A DNA stretch of 64,000 bases from Himantopus leucocephalus (lineage: Eukaryota > Chordata > Aves > Charadriiformes > Recurvirostridae): assembly GCA_003993805.1 (NCBI GenBank), contig RSEF01000019.1, forward strand, positions 6,508,998 through 6,572,997, read 5' to 3'. Shown here in pieces: positions 12,401-27,400 of the stretch. The notes under the pieces are model-generated. The model saw only the letters and a program-made list of their open reading frames with translations, searched no databases and was not told where the DNA came from. The stretch's first letter is position 1. Each line of letters begins with the position of its first letter. The position numbers were made by a program, and so were the translations under genes.

Positions 12401-15400
12401 TTGGAAATTTAGCAGTAACTTTTCCCTCATACTGGCTTGTCTTCCATCAAAGCAATTAGTATAAACCAACTGATAAAGTGTTAGTATACATTGACTAGCG
12501 TTTCCAACAGTAGTGGGGTTACGTTAATATCCTCTCCTCTTTATAGGTTGTCCATGGGTAATTGTGGTTAATCGTTCTTGTGGACGCAGTTGAGCTGCAA
12601 ACAAAGCCACAGATACCCCAACCTTCCTCTGCTTTTTGTTGCAGGGAGCGGGGACTAACGGTATTCGGCTGACCATGGAGAGCGCTCTGACGGCCCGCGA
12701 CCGTGTCGGGGTGCAGGATTTTGTCCTGCTTGAGAACTTCACCAGCGAAGCAGCGTTTATTGAAAATCTGCGTAAGCGCTTCAAGGAGAATCTGATCTAT
12801 GTGAGTAGCAGAGTGACAGACGTCAAAGTGTTTTTTGGTGACCAAACATACCATAGCTTTGCCCTGCAGTTGGAGTGATTTTGAGATGGTGGTATCAGCT
12901 TTAATAGACCGTGGTTGCTTGTGTCAGAACTAGTCTGGGATGCTGTCATGTTAACAGATGTAGGGACTCATTGCAGCGCTGCAGTTGAGGTCTGCTGGCG
13001 TTTACAGGTCTTGCCAGCACTGAAAATCCAACTCACGCCACATTCTTCCATTTCAAGAATTCACTCTGTGATGGGCTTTCAGCAACCCCAGGCTTGAACT
13101 TGATCCTAAATGGTATATTAGAAACAATCCATTCTTGCTTGTTAGAAGCACTAAATCCATTTGCAAGGATAACATGTGTAGGGTTACTCCCGCAATGTCA
13201 TTCTCACTGCGCTAAGAGATCACTCTTCAGCATCCTTGGCTTGTTTGGAAGCCCTCGGCAGCATCCCCAGTGCCACCAGGGCAGGCAGCCCTTGTCAACA
13301 ACATACTGCCTTTGGAGCAGCCTGGGGTCTCGGAGAATCCGCTGCCAGACCTTCTGTAACCTCTCTGCTTTGTGTTCTCTTTTCCAGACATACATTGGCT
13401 CAGTTCTGGTGTCTGTTAATCCGTACAAGGAACTGGAAATCTACAGTAAACAGAACATGGAGCGATACCGTGGTGTCAGCTTCTATGAAGTTTCTCCTCA
13501 CCTGTGAGTGGCCTGTGGGTAAACCGTGCAGTTTGTGCCGTTCCCGCACAGGCGTGTGCAATAATGACATGTGAAAACAAGCAAATAGGACTTTTCCTTG
13601 TCCCACATGCAGCACTAAAAGTCATAGGGATATAAAGAATCCTTCGGAGGGTGTGGTGTACAGCTCTTTCTATTCCTGTTCCTCTCTCCAAAGAGGATGA
13701 GTTGCCTTTGCAGGAGTGGTATTTGGAAAGGGAGTTGGTTCCTTCCTGGCTGGAGGAACAGAGCTGCTTACCCAGCCCTGGCAGGACAGGAGTTCATTGT
13801 TCCAGGGTTACTTGGGGTCTGTGTGTCCGGGCTGTGAGTTTCCCCTGCTCCTACATCGCTCGTTCAGCGTAGGGCTGACTAGGGGAAAGAGTGCGTCTGG
13901 ATGTGCGGTGGTTTCTTTCCTACCTCTGCTGTTACTGCCTGACCAATATTTATCTGGTATTTCCCTTGTTGCTAAGATACCGTCAGCCTGTTGGAACACG
14001 GAATGTATTTATTTACATGGTCTGGCCTGGTGAGCATTCCCAATTTCCCATTAAAAAAAAAAAAAAGTTTGAGGTTTAAAGTTATTTTTGAAAGCATTTG
14101 CATTTTTTTGTCAGACTGAAAGAGAAAGATGACTAAGAGCTGAGGACATTTGGCTCCAAAATGTTTTCTTTCAGGACCAAGGGCCAAATTCTGAGCGCCT
14201 CTTGGAGGTTTTTTTTATGGTGGGTTTTTTTTTTAATGTATTTATTTATTTATTTCATTATTATTTTTTAAAGAGGTCTTGGAAGAGTAAATGATATTAT
14301 TTTTGAGCAAACTATTTGGATTGTTTCTTATTACTGGCACATAGCCCAGGAGAGTAAGCAAAACAGAATGCGCTGCAAGCACAGAGAGGGAGAGAAACAC
14401 CATTACTTGGGAAAGTCTGAACACTTGAAGTTGTATTTGTTATGATAAAAATGTGATTTTTTTTTTTTTTATAGTGTTTCAGGGTTTTTGCATGGACCTA
14501 TATGGGGGACGATTAAACCTGAAAAAAACCCNCTGAACACTTGAAGTTGTATTTGTTATGATAAAAATGTGATTTTTTTTTTTTTTATACTGTTTCAGGG
14601 TTTTTGCATGGACCTATATGGGGGACAATTAAACCTGAAAAAAAACTGCATTCAAACCTGCTAAGTTCTGCCCTTGATCTAGATGTGTCAATACTTCGTG
14701 CCTAGGTGCAGGTGCCCCAACTAAAGAGATCTGCCCCAAGGAAGTAGCTGGCAGTGGCTTAAATCAGCATGAGGCAGTTCCTGCTGAAGCAGGGAGGGTG
14801 CAGGGGCAGCAGCTCTTAACTCCGCGGTCCGCTCTCACTTGCAAAGTGTTGTTGCTCCATAGGTTGCCTTCAGTCCTGCCTTCCAGGTGGAGACCTGGCC
14901 TAGATGCAGCCACTTTTGCCTGTGATCGGGGCACTCTCAAGGGCTTCTTTGTCCTTTGGTGACAATTCGGTGACTCTCTGGAAAAGCGTTGGGACTGTGG
15001 CTGCCTTTTTGTTTGTGTGCAGTAGGTACTGAGCTCGATAACAATGCTCACGTATAACATGGAGCACTAAGCAGCTCTGCTTTAATTCCTGTATGTGCTA
15101 CACAAAGTGACTTAAATCACAAAGTAGCTCATTATTTCTTAGGCTGTTCTCTTGTTTTAACTAGTTCCATAAGAAATTGTAAAACCTGCAGCTCATAAGT
15201 AAACCCTTGAGAACTGCGGTACTAAATACCAGTGCTGCTCCAACTGGGAAAACGGTGTTTTTTGTTACCTGTTTTTATTGATCCATTAAAAAACATTAGA
15301 TCATTTGATTATTTACATTAAGTTATTTGGTTATTTATGCATTTAAAAATATTCTGAGGAGCACTGAAATGCTCTGTAGTGTAGTACTCTGTGTTTTTCC

Positions 15401-18400
15401 TTTTACAGTGTTTCAGGTGTCTTTTTTTTCCTCTTTCTCTTATTCTAAACTGATTCTAGAAAGTCAAAATACTTCAGGATTGCTATTCCAGTGTCGAAAT
15501 AGTTTAAGGCTAGGCCCGAGCGCTGGGTTCTCTGGGAAGTGCGTCACACGTAGTCATTTAAAGGAGAAAAGCTATCCCTGTGGGCTTGAAACACAGCAAA
15601 CTTCCCAGAGCGATCTGTCACATCCTGTCCTATTTTTAGCCTGCCAGGGGGTTCAGAGATGGCAACTGCAAATGGGACCATAAACATCTTTAAGTAAAGT
15701 GATTCTGTATGTGGTGTGCATGACTGCTTTCTGCAGTACTAGAAAACCAGCCAATAAAGGCACGCAGTCTAGAGGCAGGTCTTAAAATTTAAATTAAATT
15801 TACATTTATTCAACTGTGTTCAAAATACTCCAGAGACAGAATTTGGATGGGAAGAGAAGGAGTTGATGACTTTAGTGGGGAAAGTGTGCGGTGATGTTGC
15901 TAGGTAGCTCATTGGTGTTGCCTTAGCACCAAGTATTAATAGACTTGAGAAGGCCACGGCTGTTATTTTGGTGTGATTATTTGTAATTAATTTCACAGCA
16001 TGAGCGTTTAGAAAAAATGGGGGGGGAAAAAAAGCAAAGCTACTAAAAGGTTATCAAGTGTATGAAGACAGGATATCTGCTTGATCACTGCATGTAAGAC
16101 AACTGAAAATACTGTTATGGAGGTCGTCTTATATGAGTGCAGGGCTAATGCTCCTCTTTTCTTTTATCCCCTTCCATTGCACCTATCTGGTCCTTTTCCT
16201 CTCGCTCTGTAAGCAGTTACCACCATTCTCAGGCTCATCCTCCTGCTCTCTGGTGTTGTAAAAGCGTGTGTGTGATTCTTGGTATAAGATCCTGTCTGGT
16301 CTATCACAGGGAGGAAAAGAGAAGAGAAAAAAAAGGCAGCGAAGGAGGAAGCAGGGCTCCAGGGCCAGCAGCAGCACACGCTGGCTGTACACAGGCAGGA
16401 GGAACCGTCGGGTATTTTGGGTAGTGTTTGGTCTCGGTTGGATGATAGCTTACATAGCCTGCAGGATGCTTATTAGTCTGTGCTGGCTTATCCAATTCTT
16501 CCTGCCATCCAAGAGAAGCTGTGAGAGGTTGGGCTGTTCTGGAGCCACCCAGATAGCAAAGTGCAGTTGTGACCTTCTGAGTGTATCATCACTTAAGAGA
16601 TAAGCTAGAATAAACATCGATGGAAAACAAGATGTTTCCTGAATGTAAAGCTTTTTTGTCCTGGGGACCAGTGTTGAAAGGTCATGTATATTTAGAAAAC
16701 TAAGTTTGCACCATTTAGTCGTCTTCTACAGAAACTCTTCTGGTCAGAGAGACTCAAAAGAATAGTTTTTAAAGGAATTTGATAGTTTTGTGCTGCCACA
16801 CTGCAGAAACTTGGCTCAGTGGTTAGGACGTGTGTGTGTAGTGGCTAAGAGATGTCCGAAAGCGTCCACGGTGATCTCTTCTCTCATCACCAGTGTGCAG
16901 AAGCAATACGCTCTTACCCAGCCCAGGGACACATCTTTTTGAGGTGTCTCTGCTGGGAGTTTGCTCTGTGGGATAGTCTTAGCTGAGGAGTCTCTGCCCT
17001 TCACTTGTGGAGACAAACTAATGCCTGGTTATCATTGTCCCTTAGCTACGCTATTGCAGACAACTCCTACCGCTCCCTGCGCACGGAGAGGAAGGATCAG
17101 TGTATTCTGATCTCTGGGGAGAGCGGGGCTGGCAAAACGGAGGCCACCAAGAAGATCCTGCAGTACTACGCCGTGACCTGTCCGGCCAGTCAGCAGGTCG
17201 AAACCGTGAAGGACCGCCTGTTACAATCCAATCCCGTCCTGGAGGTAACTCTAGAGCCCGCAGCAGGGAAACTTGACATTGAGTCATACCAGCAGCACTC
17301 ACATTTTCCAGCTGAGGGGGTGGGGACAGCCGGACCCCACAGGGCATGACTGAGCTGTCTGTGCAGAGCTGATAGTGTATCCTGGGAACGCTGCCGCACG
17401 GCATGCGGGCAGATTGTTTGCACTGCACACAGGGGAATCCCGGTCTGCTTCCAAGCCAAAGAAGTGGCCGTCTGCTGCTGAACTCGTTGGCCTTTTCCAG
17501 TCCACCAGGAGCAGTTCTGGAGTGGGCAGGCTGCAGGGAGAGAGAGAGGCATTTGGCGTGGGAAGAGTTCTGGTGCTCTGCATAAGTTTGCAAAGCCCAA
17601 AGCGGACATATCCGCTGTGGGCAGCGTTGCCCTCTGAGAAATGCATTTGTGGGTGCATTTTCTAGTGCTGTGGTGTCCTCTAGTGTCCAGTCCTGAGCTG
17701 TCTTTGTAGTCCCCCTTTGCTCCGTACTCAAATGTGTGCTGCGTGTGCGGGAACGGTGTGCCCATGAGAGGGGACAGCCTGGCAGGCCAGTGCCTGCTGT
17801 GAGCGGAGCTGCGGGTGACTGTAAGCAAATAGCCGTGATGAAAGAGGAAGCTTTGAAAGACTGTCAGACATGACATATGTTGTCAGCAGTGAACTGGCAG
17901 TAAAATAAGCTTACTGGGGGGATGGAATTGTTTTCAGAGGCATGCTCCATCTGCAATGCTTCCACTGGGTATAAAGATCATCATTAGAATTCGGGTAGCA
18001 ATCTGTTTCCTTCTTGGTTTCCCTTGCAAAAAAGGACAAACCTTGGCTTAAACGGCTGTAAATAAACAACTGGCAGCTCTACCAAACTATTTATAAATAA
18101 TCTTATTTGATACTTATTTATTTTTTGCTAATCGCTTTCATTTCAGGCCTTTGGAAATGCAAAAACCCTTCGGAATGACAACTCCAGCCGATTTGGGAAA
18201 TATATGGATGTGCAGTTTGATTACAGGGTAACTCAAAATCTGGTTTGTGCTTCAGAACTGGTCCTGGTCACAGCAGGTCTCTGTTGGCTCTGCTTTCTTG
18301 TACTGATGTGTGCGTGGAGCGATTACTTTGCATTCCCTTGACGACAGCGCAAGTAGAGTCTATGGCAGCAAAGTTTGGTTCCAGAGGATTCCAGGGATGC

Positions 18401-21400
18401 TTCCCTGTCTTTCTTCCCTCATTTCTCTATATAAGAAGTCAGTGAGATTAAATTCTCTTATTTCTAGGGTATATGTGCACCATGCAAATGGATACTCCCA
18501 CATAAGCAGCTGTGATCTGAAGATAATCTCTGTCCTGTGTAACTTTGCATAGTGTTTGATTCGATTCTGATCCAAATTGCCCCACACTATGAAGAACATA
18601 GTGCAAGAACTGAGTAGCTCGGCATACTGCAGTCTTTTAAACCTCTCAATATATAATCCCTCCACACTCACAGTTTTGTTGCTTTTCCTTTGTGTTGAAT
18701 TCCTTCTGAGAAGGAATTTTACACATCAGGATCCCTTTCAGTATGTGCTGTAGCCATGATCTGTGTAATGGCTTGTTATTGTCACTTGATAGCTCATTTT
18801 GCATACACTTCAAAACTCAAATTTGCACTCTGTTTTACCAGAAATAGAGACTGTGATACAAAAAGATAATTTTCTGTCTTTCTGTAGGCTATCATTTTGT
18901 ATCCTATTTGTCTTTGAATAGACCACCAAGAAGCAGAAATATTTTCCTCTACGCTGATGAACTATTCCAATGTATCTGGTTTGATTTAGGGGGCTCCTGT
19001 CGGGGGCCACATCTTGAACTACCTCCTGGAGAAATCCCGAGTTGTGCACCAGAACCACGGAGAGAGGAACTTCCACATTTTCTACCAGCTGCTAGAAGGA
19101 GGGGAAGAGGACTTACTGCGAAGGCTGGGCCTTGAAAAGAGCCCACAACAGTATCACTATTTAGTAAAGGTGTGCATTAAGTAGTTATTCTTACAATATT
19201 TTTATATTATAGGACTGATATTTTCTCAGTTGATTTTGTAGTTTCCTTCCCTCGCTTCAAAAATAACACTGCGATGACTGCTGTAAAAATAAACACACGG
19301 CAGAAGTGCATTGAGCATGAGTAATATATCTTTGACAATTATTTACTTATTTACATCAAACTGTGTCTTTTTAGGGCCACTGTGCAAGGGTCAGCTCCAT
19401 AAATGATAAAAATGATTGGAAGATTGTGCGAAGAGCCCTGTCCATTATAAGCTTCAATGACAATGAGGTGGAGGTAAGACACGTTTGACAGCACAACTGA
19501 TTTTCCTACTCTTAAGGAATTTTTCTGCTTTGATTTGTTATTTCTGACCAAAGGCAGCCTTCAGAATGGATGTATTCTCTGCAAAAATGCTGGAAAAAAT
19601 ACAAAATGTTCTTGTAAAATGTTAATTAACAAAAAGATCTCACTGCCTTTTCTTACTGTGCGTTCATTTCATCATCCTGGTTTCTGACTGTTTCTTCCAT
19701 CCTAGGATTTGCTGAGCATTGTGGCTAGCGTTCTGCATCTGGGGAACGTGCAGTTTGCTGCTGATGAGCAAGGAAATGCTCAGGTCACTACAGAGAACCA
19801 GATTAAATACCTGGCTAGGGTGAGTATCACCAGTTAGAGATATATTACATTAAAGGTGAATTAGAGAGGTTTCCTTATTTTGAACTTGGTACCATCGTAT
19901 CCTTTTAGAATATGATTTGTAAGTTTTCATAAATTTACTTTTATTTAACCTAAATAAAATGCAAACGTTAACATCAAAACCCTTTAATTGACAACATCTC
20001 TATTTACCACTTGATCCACCACTGACTTGAGGTTTTTGCCTTCAGGCAGTGCAGTGGGATAGGAATAGACCTACGCCGGAGAAGAGTTTTAAAGAAAGAA
20101 GACCCCTTGTGCCCTTGCCCAGTCAGTTCTGTGTGCCAGAACAACCAAGCCAATTTCTTTGTTAGGTCATATCACTGCCAGAAAGGAGGTGGGGTGCGGG
20201 AGGAAAGGGCAGGATTGACGTTGCAAGAAATCTTGTAGTGTGAATGGGAAATGAAGGGTTGTTCCACTGGACTGTGCTTTTGAGGACAGTGGAAAAGCCT
20301 TTCTGGTCTCTTAAAAGTAGTATTGATAAATCGAACATACTGCTTCATAAATTAATTTAATATTCTACTGCTTTGCAGCTTCTAGCAGTTGAGGGCTCTG
20401 TTCTTCGAGATGCACTGATCCACAAGAAGATCATAGCAAAAGGGGAAGAGGTGAGAACATGAACTGGGGGCTCTGGGAGGCACATGGAATTAAATCAAGC
20501 TAGCGCTATGCCGTCAGCTCTCTTACCAGAGCTAAACAGTTCACTTCTCACTTGTCAAAGGAGGGTGTCAATGCAGGAGTCCCACAGGTTCACGGTGACT
20601 TGCAGCCTGTATGGCTGGGAGATGGTGATGCGGGCTGAGCCCAGACAGGTTGCTGTTGAGTGGCTGTTTATCAACAATGAACTAGGGCAACTGAATCCCT
20701 CAGTGGAATGGCTGTTGAGTGGCTTTTTTCTCCTTCTGCATGCAGCTGATCAGTCCTCTGAACCTGGAGCAGGCAGCCTACGCGAGGGATGCGCTTGCTA
20801 AAGCAATATACGGACGTACTTTCTCCTGGCTGGTCAACAAGGTTAACAAGTCTCTTGCTTACAAGGTAAATGAACCTTTTGGTTGTTGATATCCAACCAA
20901 GCGTGAAAGGAAGTTTCCAATCTTTTAGCTGCAAAGCAGAGAAATGGTAAGCTCAATGCTGTACAGTGATTTCTAAACGAATTTGTTTTCCATTAAGAAG
21001 GGGGTAAGGAGTTAATGCTGTAACTAAATGGAAAAGATCCTGTGATGGATCATAGCTGTGAGTATGTATCAACATTTATTTTTTGCCATATTGCAGGAAG
21101 GAGAGTTTCCGGGCTGGAGAAGTACAACAGTTCTAGGATTGCTTGATATCTATGGATTTGAGGTTTTCCAGCATAACAGGTTTGTTTCAATCAGTGTCTT
21201 TGAGTTTTGAGTAAACTCTACATGACTTCATTTGTCATAGTGTTTTCTCTCCATTGTAAAATAAGACATTATTCCATCTCTGGTTCTCTTAATAAGCGAG
21301 AAAGAGATGACATTTCAACTTTAGGAAATCAGTTGAATAACTAATAATCACAGGGCTTTGAACACTTGGGGCATCCAGCTAATATTTAGCATTTACAGCT

Positions 21401-24400
21401 GTTAATGTTCCTGGTATTTTAAACCGACTGTTGTCTTTTTGGGGCATATTCATGCCATAGCTTGAACTCTGCCTTTGTCCAGCTCTCTGGCACAGTGGTG
21501 GCTGTTGTGGCATCTTTCCACAGTGGTGTGAATGGGAAAGAACAGCTACAAAACTCCGACTGTGTTGGAGTCTGGAACCCGACTCTGGCAGATAGCAATG
21601 AACCGAGACTCTCAAATTTGCAGTGTTATTGGGCCCTTCTTAAAAGTTTTTGTGTTCCTCTGTGTTCCACCCTTCATGTTCATTTTTCCCTCCTTCTGGA
21701 ACTCTTTCATGAGATCCACTAAATATTAAACTTACTAAATTTATACATTCAGTAAGTAAACATTTCACAGTCTCTTGTATTTCTCTTGATTTACACAGTT
21801 ATATGCATGCTGCTGCACACTAATTATAGCTTCTTTTACTTGTTGTACAGTTTTAGTGATTATTTTTCTGATTTTTGTTTGCAGCTTTGAGCAATTTTGT
21901 ATTAATTATTGTAATGAAAAATTGCAGCAGCTCTTCATAGAGCTGACATTAAAGTCAGAACAAGAGGAATACGAGTCAGAAGGCATAGCGGTAAGAGCCA
22001 ATATCATCACCTCCACTGTCTCCTTCATAGCACTTCTGTAGGACAGAGGACAGATTAGAAAAGGAGCTGCTGATAACAGTCTGCAAAGTAAATGAATTAA
22101 AGAGCTTTCCTTTTTCCTTTCTTTTCGAAACACTTTGATAACTGTGTGATAGAGCTAGAAGTGAGTAATGCCATTCCAGTCTTTTACTCTGATAGGAAAA
22201 AAAAAGCTTTTTAAAGGCAATGTTACGAAAACAAATTTGATAAGTGAAAAAGCTTTGTTTCAAATTTGACAGAAAGGTTATTTAAGTAAGGTGCTGTCTG
22301 AAATGTTCTGAAATGTTCATGTTTTTTTCCAGTCTAGAATTGTTCTCACCCAAGTGCAATTTCTTGTCTTTGTAGTGGGAACCAGTTCAGTATTTCAATA
22401 ACAAAATAATTTGTGATTTGGTGGAAGAAAAATTCAAAGGCATCATTTCTATTCTGGTGAGTTGACAACACCTTTTTGAATTAAAAATTTCATAGAATCA
22501 TAGAATAGTTTTGGTTGGAACGGACCTTTAAAGGCCACCTACTCCAACCCCCCTGCCATGGGCAGGGACATCTTGCACTAGATCAGGCTGCTCAGAACCC
22601 TGTGCAACCTGACCTGGAATGTTTCCAGGGACGGGACATCCACCACCTCTCTGGGCAACCTGGGCCAGTGTTTCACCACCCTCACTGTAAACAATTTCTT
22701 CCTTTTATCTAGTCTAAATCTCCCCTCTTTTAGTTTAAAGCCATTAGCCCTCGTCCTATCGCTACACTCCCTGATAAAGAGTCCCTCCCCAGCTCTCCTG
22801 TAGCCCCCTTAGGCACTGAAAGGCCACAACAAGGTCTCCCCGGAGCCTTCTCTTCTCCAGGCTGAACAACCCCAACCCTCCATCTGCTCTCAGGAAAGAA
22901 GTTCCCAGTCCAGGCAGTCTGGAAGGAGGAAAGTGTTTTCCTTTTCACCTCAACAATTCTTCATTTGTTGAACTAGGAGCTGGCCTACCTGTTAAATGGC
23001 CAAAGGGTCAAACTGGGGCAGTGTTTCAGTGGGACAGAATTAGAGCTGGTCTGTGCGCTGACGAGCACAGTAAGAAATCAATATTAGAATGTGTGTGTTT
23101 GTAGGATGAAGAGTGTCTGAGACCAGGGGATGCCACAGATACAACATTCTTGGAGAAACTGGAGGAAACTGTGAAGAACCACCCTCATTTTCTCACGTGA
23201 GTGTTCCCATAGCGGAGGGCAGTTATGCTGGTGGGATCCATGTGTGCGATAGAGCCTAGAGCCTCAATTACTCCTCGATAACATTATAACTCATTGTGTG
23301 TACCGCAGTAGCGTTCTAGGTGCGCTGGGTCCCATGTAAAAGATGATGGTGTTTTCTTTTGTAAATATATTAGTTTGTGAGTTAAGATAATATAAAATAA
23401 GTTGTCAACACTAACTGCCTGCTCTTCTCAAGACTATGATTCAGAATACAACAGGAGCAACAAGACTCTTGTTACTGACTTGCCTCTTAACCAGTCTTTT
23501 CCTGGGATCCTACTGCTAATATGCCCAAGGAATTTGCAGGCTTGTGGCTTCTTGGCTTTTCCAAGATCTGGCCCGGTACTTGAGGTGTGACAAACACTCT
23601 GGTGTGGAGTATTAGGCCGGATCATTCCCCAGCATTGATGACTCAAGTCAGGCTTAGGAGTAACTAGAACATAGAGCAGAATTTTACTGGTAAAAATAGT
23701 GTTCGGTGGTGTATGTGCCTTAGAATGGTTGGAGCAGTGTTAGTACTTTTGAAAGTGAGAGGTTTATATTGCCGTAATTCACCTTTGCACCCGTCTGCTT
23801 CCCAGACGATACTGATGCCCTCCTTTGACTTTGGCAACCTCTCCATATTGCCGCCACTCGAGTTCAATGGGTGTGAATTCCATGTTTCACCTTTCAGATT
23901 GTTTACTTCAGTTTTGGAGCTCCGAACGTCTTTTTCTTCTCACTGGCTGTGCTGCCTATGCTCGGATTAGGACCTGTACGGCATCTCATGAGTATGCCAG
24001 CCTGCTGCCAGCATCTTCGCTGCCCTCTTGCCTGCTGCCTCTACTCTAATTTCCTGTGCACACAGAACCACTCTGCAACCTCGCCAGGAAGCTGAAAGTT
24101 CATCCGTTTGAAATAAACATAAATACATTTTATGACATTTTTATGATTTGCTGGTTGATAACTCTTTATTTAATTTTGGTCTTGAAAATCAGCAAGTTGG
24201 ATTTATTCCCTCGCCCACCTTCTGTGTTCCCAGAGTCCCACCCTGGCATCAGATGCCATAGTGCTTTTTGAAGTGAATCCCCCCAATAAAACAGATGTTT
24301 GTTTCTCATGAAGCTGCTTTGCTTTCTCACCAGGCACAAGCTCGCTGACCAAAAGACTCGCAAGTCACTGGGCCGGGAGGAGTTTCGGCTTTCGCACTAT

Positions 24401-27400
24401 GCTGGAGAGGTCACCTACAGCGTTGCAGGTAAGTGTGTGCATCATCTCCGCTGTCTCTCACTCTTTTCTCCTCCTCCCATCCTCTGCCCTTTGAATTAAA
24501 ACAGCCTCACTGTATAGTAAAGAAAAATCTGGGCATAGGATACATCCACACGTCATTTCAGACTCATTTCCCATCTCAAGTTCCTGCCTTGTTGTGACAT
24601 TCCTGTGGAACAGCGGTGGCAGCCTGAGCGGTTTCTTTTTCTTCCAGGTTTTCTAGATAAAAACAATGACCTTCTCTTTCGGAACCTGAAGGAGGTGAGT
24701 GTGGATAGAGGATGTTTCCAATAGTCAACAGAATGAGAAGTTGGGTTTAAAATGGGGTGGCATCTGAGGGAAGAGATTCTTCTAGACTCCACCTGGAGAA
24801 TGCGTGTCCATAGGGCTGCGCTATGAAAAGACAAATTGAGGTGACCAAAGTTCATTTTATGATTAAAAAGCAAAACGAAACAAAACCCCCCAAACAAATA
24901 GTTTTGTCCCATGTTTCCTTGGTAGTTCTCTGAAGAATACTCTGTACTTTATGTCTGAAAACGTCTCTCTCTGCAGACCATGTGCAACTCTGAGAATCCC
25001 ATCATAAATCAGTGCTTTGACAGGACGGAGCTGACAGACAAAAAGAGACCAGAAACGGTAAGAACACCAGAGCTGGATGACAGTGGTACTATTTCCTCTT
25101 TTTAAAAGACATGTCCTGTCTAACGCAGTGATCTAAACGCAAGCCTCTTACATTTCAGGCTGGGAGACTGAGGTTTGTTCTGCAGGCAAGAGTAATAGCT
25201 TTAAGTCATCGCTTTATACATAGTTTTCTTTCTTTTCTGCTAGGCAGCAACTCAGTTTAAAAACAGCCTCTCCAAACTCATGGAAATTCTGATGTCCAAA
25301 GAACCCTCCTACATTCGTTGCATGAAACCGAACGATGCTAAACAGGCCGGTATGACCCTGGTGACTCTTCCTCTTTATTTTTTTTTTTTTTCTATGACAG
25401 CTATATATAGACCACTAGATCGCAGTCAGTGAGGCAGAGAAGGGAGCTCAAATCAAGAATTCCTGCAAGATTTTTTCATTTTGGGTCTGTGCCAGAGCTG
25501 CTTGTAGGGCGGCGGTGGCGGTACCAGCAGCCAGGAATCCGAATGGGAGCACTGGTCTTGGGTGGAGTAGGGTCATGTTTAAAGTGAAGAATTATTAACC
25601 TATGTAACTTCCTTTTAATGACCTTTATTCTCCCTCATTTATTCGTCCTATATGCATACACCATCCTAAAGGAGAACTTCTTTTTGGAACTAAATATGAA
25701 TGTATATTAAAGGCGGGGTGGGGCGGGGAGAGGGAAGACAGGAGACACAAAGTAAGCTGTGTGGGACTTGCACCGTGAGGATGGGTTAGAGGTTAAAGGT
25801 AACTGTGTGAGATGCAACCAAGAACTGCGCATTCCTGTTCTCCAGATGAAGGGACAGCTACACATTGATCATATTTCTCTGTTTTCATGCTCTCTCAAGA
25901 TCGATTTGATGAAGTTCTAATCCGACATCAAGTGAAATACCTAGGGTTGATGGAGAACCTCAGAGTGCGCAGAGCTGGGTTCGCGTATCGAAGAAAATAC
26001 GAAGTTTTCCTGCAGAGGTAGGATGACCTTGGACTGCTCCCTCCCTCTGGTCTTGATCCCACAGGTGTTTGAGGCTGGGGAGCTGTTCTGAACAGCAAAG
26101 GGGCAGCCCTTACACCTGACAGACTTCGTTTCTGGAGGGAGCGAGAAGCACGGCCTCTCCGCCTTTCCGTTGCCCTGCATGGACTGGACTTCTCTCCCTC
26201 AGATTTCTTCTGCTGTCAATTTGCAGGTACAAATCGCTTTGTCCAGAAACATGGCCTACGTGGGACGGACGACCCCACGATGGGGTGGCTGTGCTGGTGA
26301 AGCATCTTGGCTACAAACAGGAAGAATACAAAATGGGACGGTTAGTTCTTCTGTTTTCTTAATCTGAGATTATGAATCACTGGACATCCATGTCGCTGCT
26401 TTTAAATAAGGCTTCTCTAGCTAATGGGTGAGGAAAAGATTAGAGATCCCAAAGGGGATGCTAAGGGCAGGAAGCAAACTTTTTCGGCGTGTTAAACACA
26501 ATTCTGCATTTCTATTTCTAGAACAAAGATTTTTATCCGCTTTCCCAAGACCTTGTTTGCAACGGAAGATGCTCTGGAAGTGAGGAAGCAGAGTCTGGGT
26601 GAGTCACACACACTGCAGCAGCTTCACAGTTAGCTGTCTGGTCTTTGATTATTTTTTTTTTCTGTTTGTTCAGGGAGGGATTTAGTTGACCCTTTTTCTA
26701 CCAAAATCTGCTTGGTCACAATTTCAAATTTCTGTTTTTCTTGCAATTTCAGCAACAAAAATGCAGGCCACGTGGAGAGGTTTCTACCGTCGAAAGAAAT
26801 TCCTGCACATGAAACATTCAGGTATGAGAGAGAAAGAGAGGAGACCGCAGTGCTGGGTAGTTGTGTGGTTTGAAGCGGCTGTTGTTATCAGAGATGACTT
26901 GAGCTTGATGTGGAAGAAGAAACATTCCCAAAGCCTTGCGGGAAGTAGAATGGAAGATGTTGGTGGGGTACCCAGTCCTTCTGCCTTTAGTCTGTGAGAC
27001 TGAGCAAGAGAAGCAGACTTAACTCATGTTCACACAGCAGTTCCCATCTGCCGGTGCTTTTTATTGAAGTTTATCCATTGTATCATATTATTAAAAACTT
27101 AAATTCTTTCCCATATGCCTCGTTGAAGGCTGTTTATTTCCAGAGCGGGTTTTCTTGAGCCCTCTTTGTTGCCAGTTTTGTATGAAGTCAATATTGGTAT
27201 GAAGGAGCTCACTCACTCAGTGCAAAATCTTTGTATTATTTTTAGCCATAGCTATCCAGTCCTGGTGGCGGGGAACCTTGGGACGCCGAAAAGCTGCCAA
27301 GAAGAAGTGGGCAGTAGAGACTATCAGAAGGTGTGTAAAGAATAACCCAAGCCATCAAACGGGTACTTATTTCTGAACAATGGGAAGATAAGAATAAACT

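Noticed and set aside
3495..12644. Search for the third human MYO1C start exon (isoform a)
   Set aside because: No frame resembling its 25-residue start was seen in this intron or upstream. It may lie outside the window or be absent.
17051..17876. Two overlapping long open frames on the - strand (226 and 228 codons)
   Set aside because: They lie antisense to MYO1C exon 4 and the GC-rich start of intron 4, where stops are rare by composition. No domain, no paired evidence, and their frames overlap each other.
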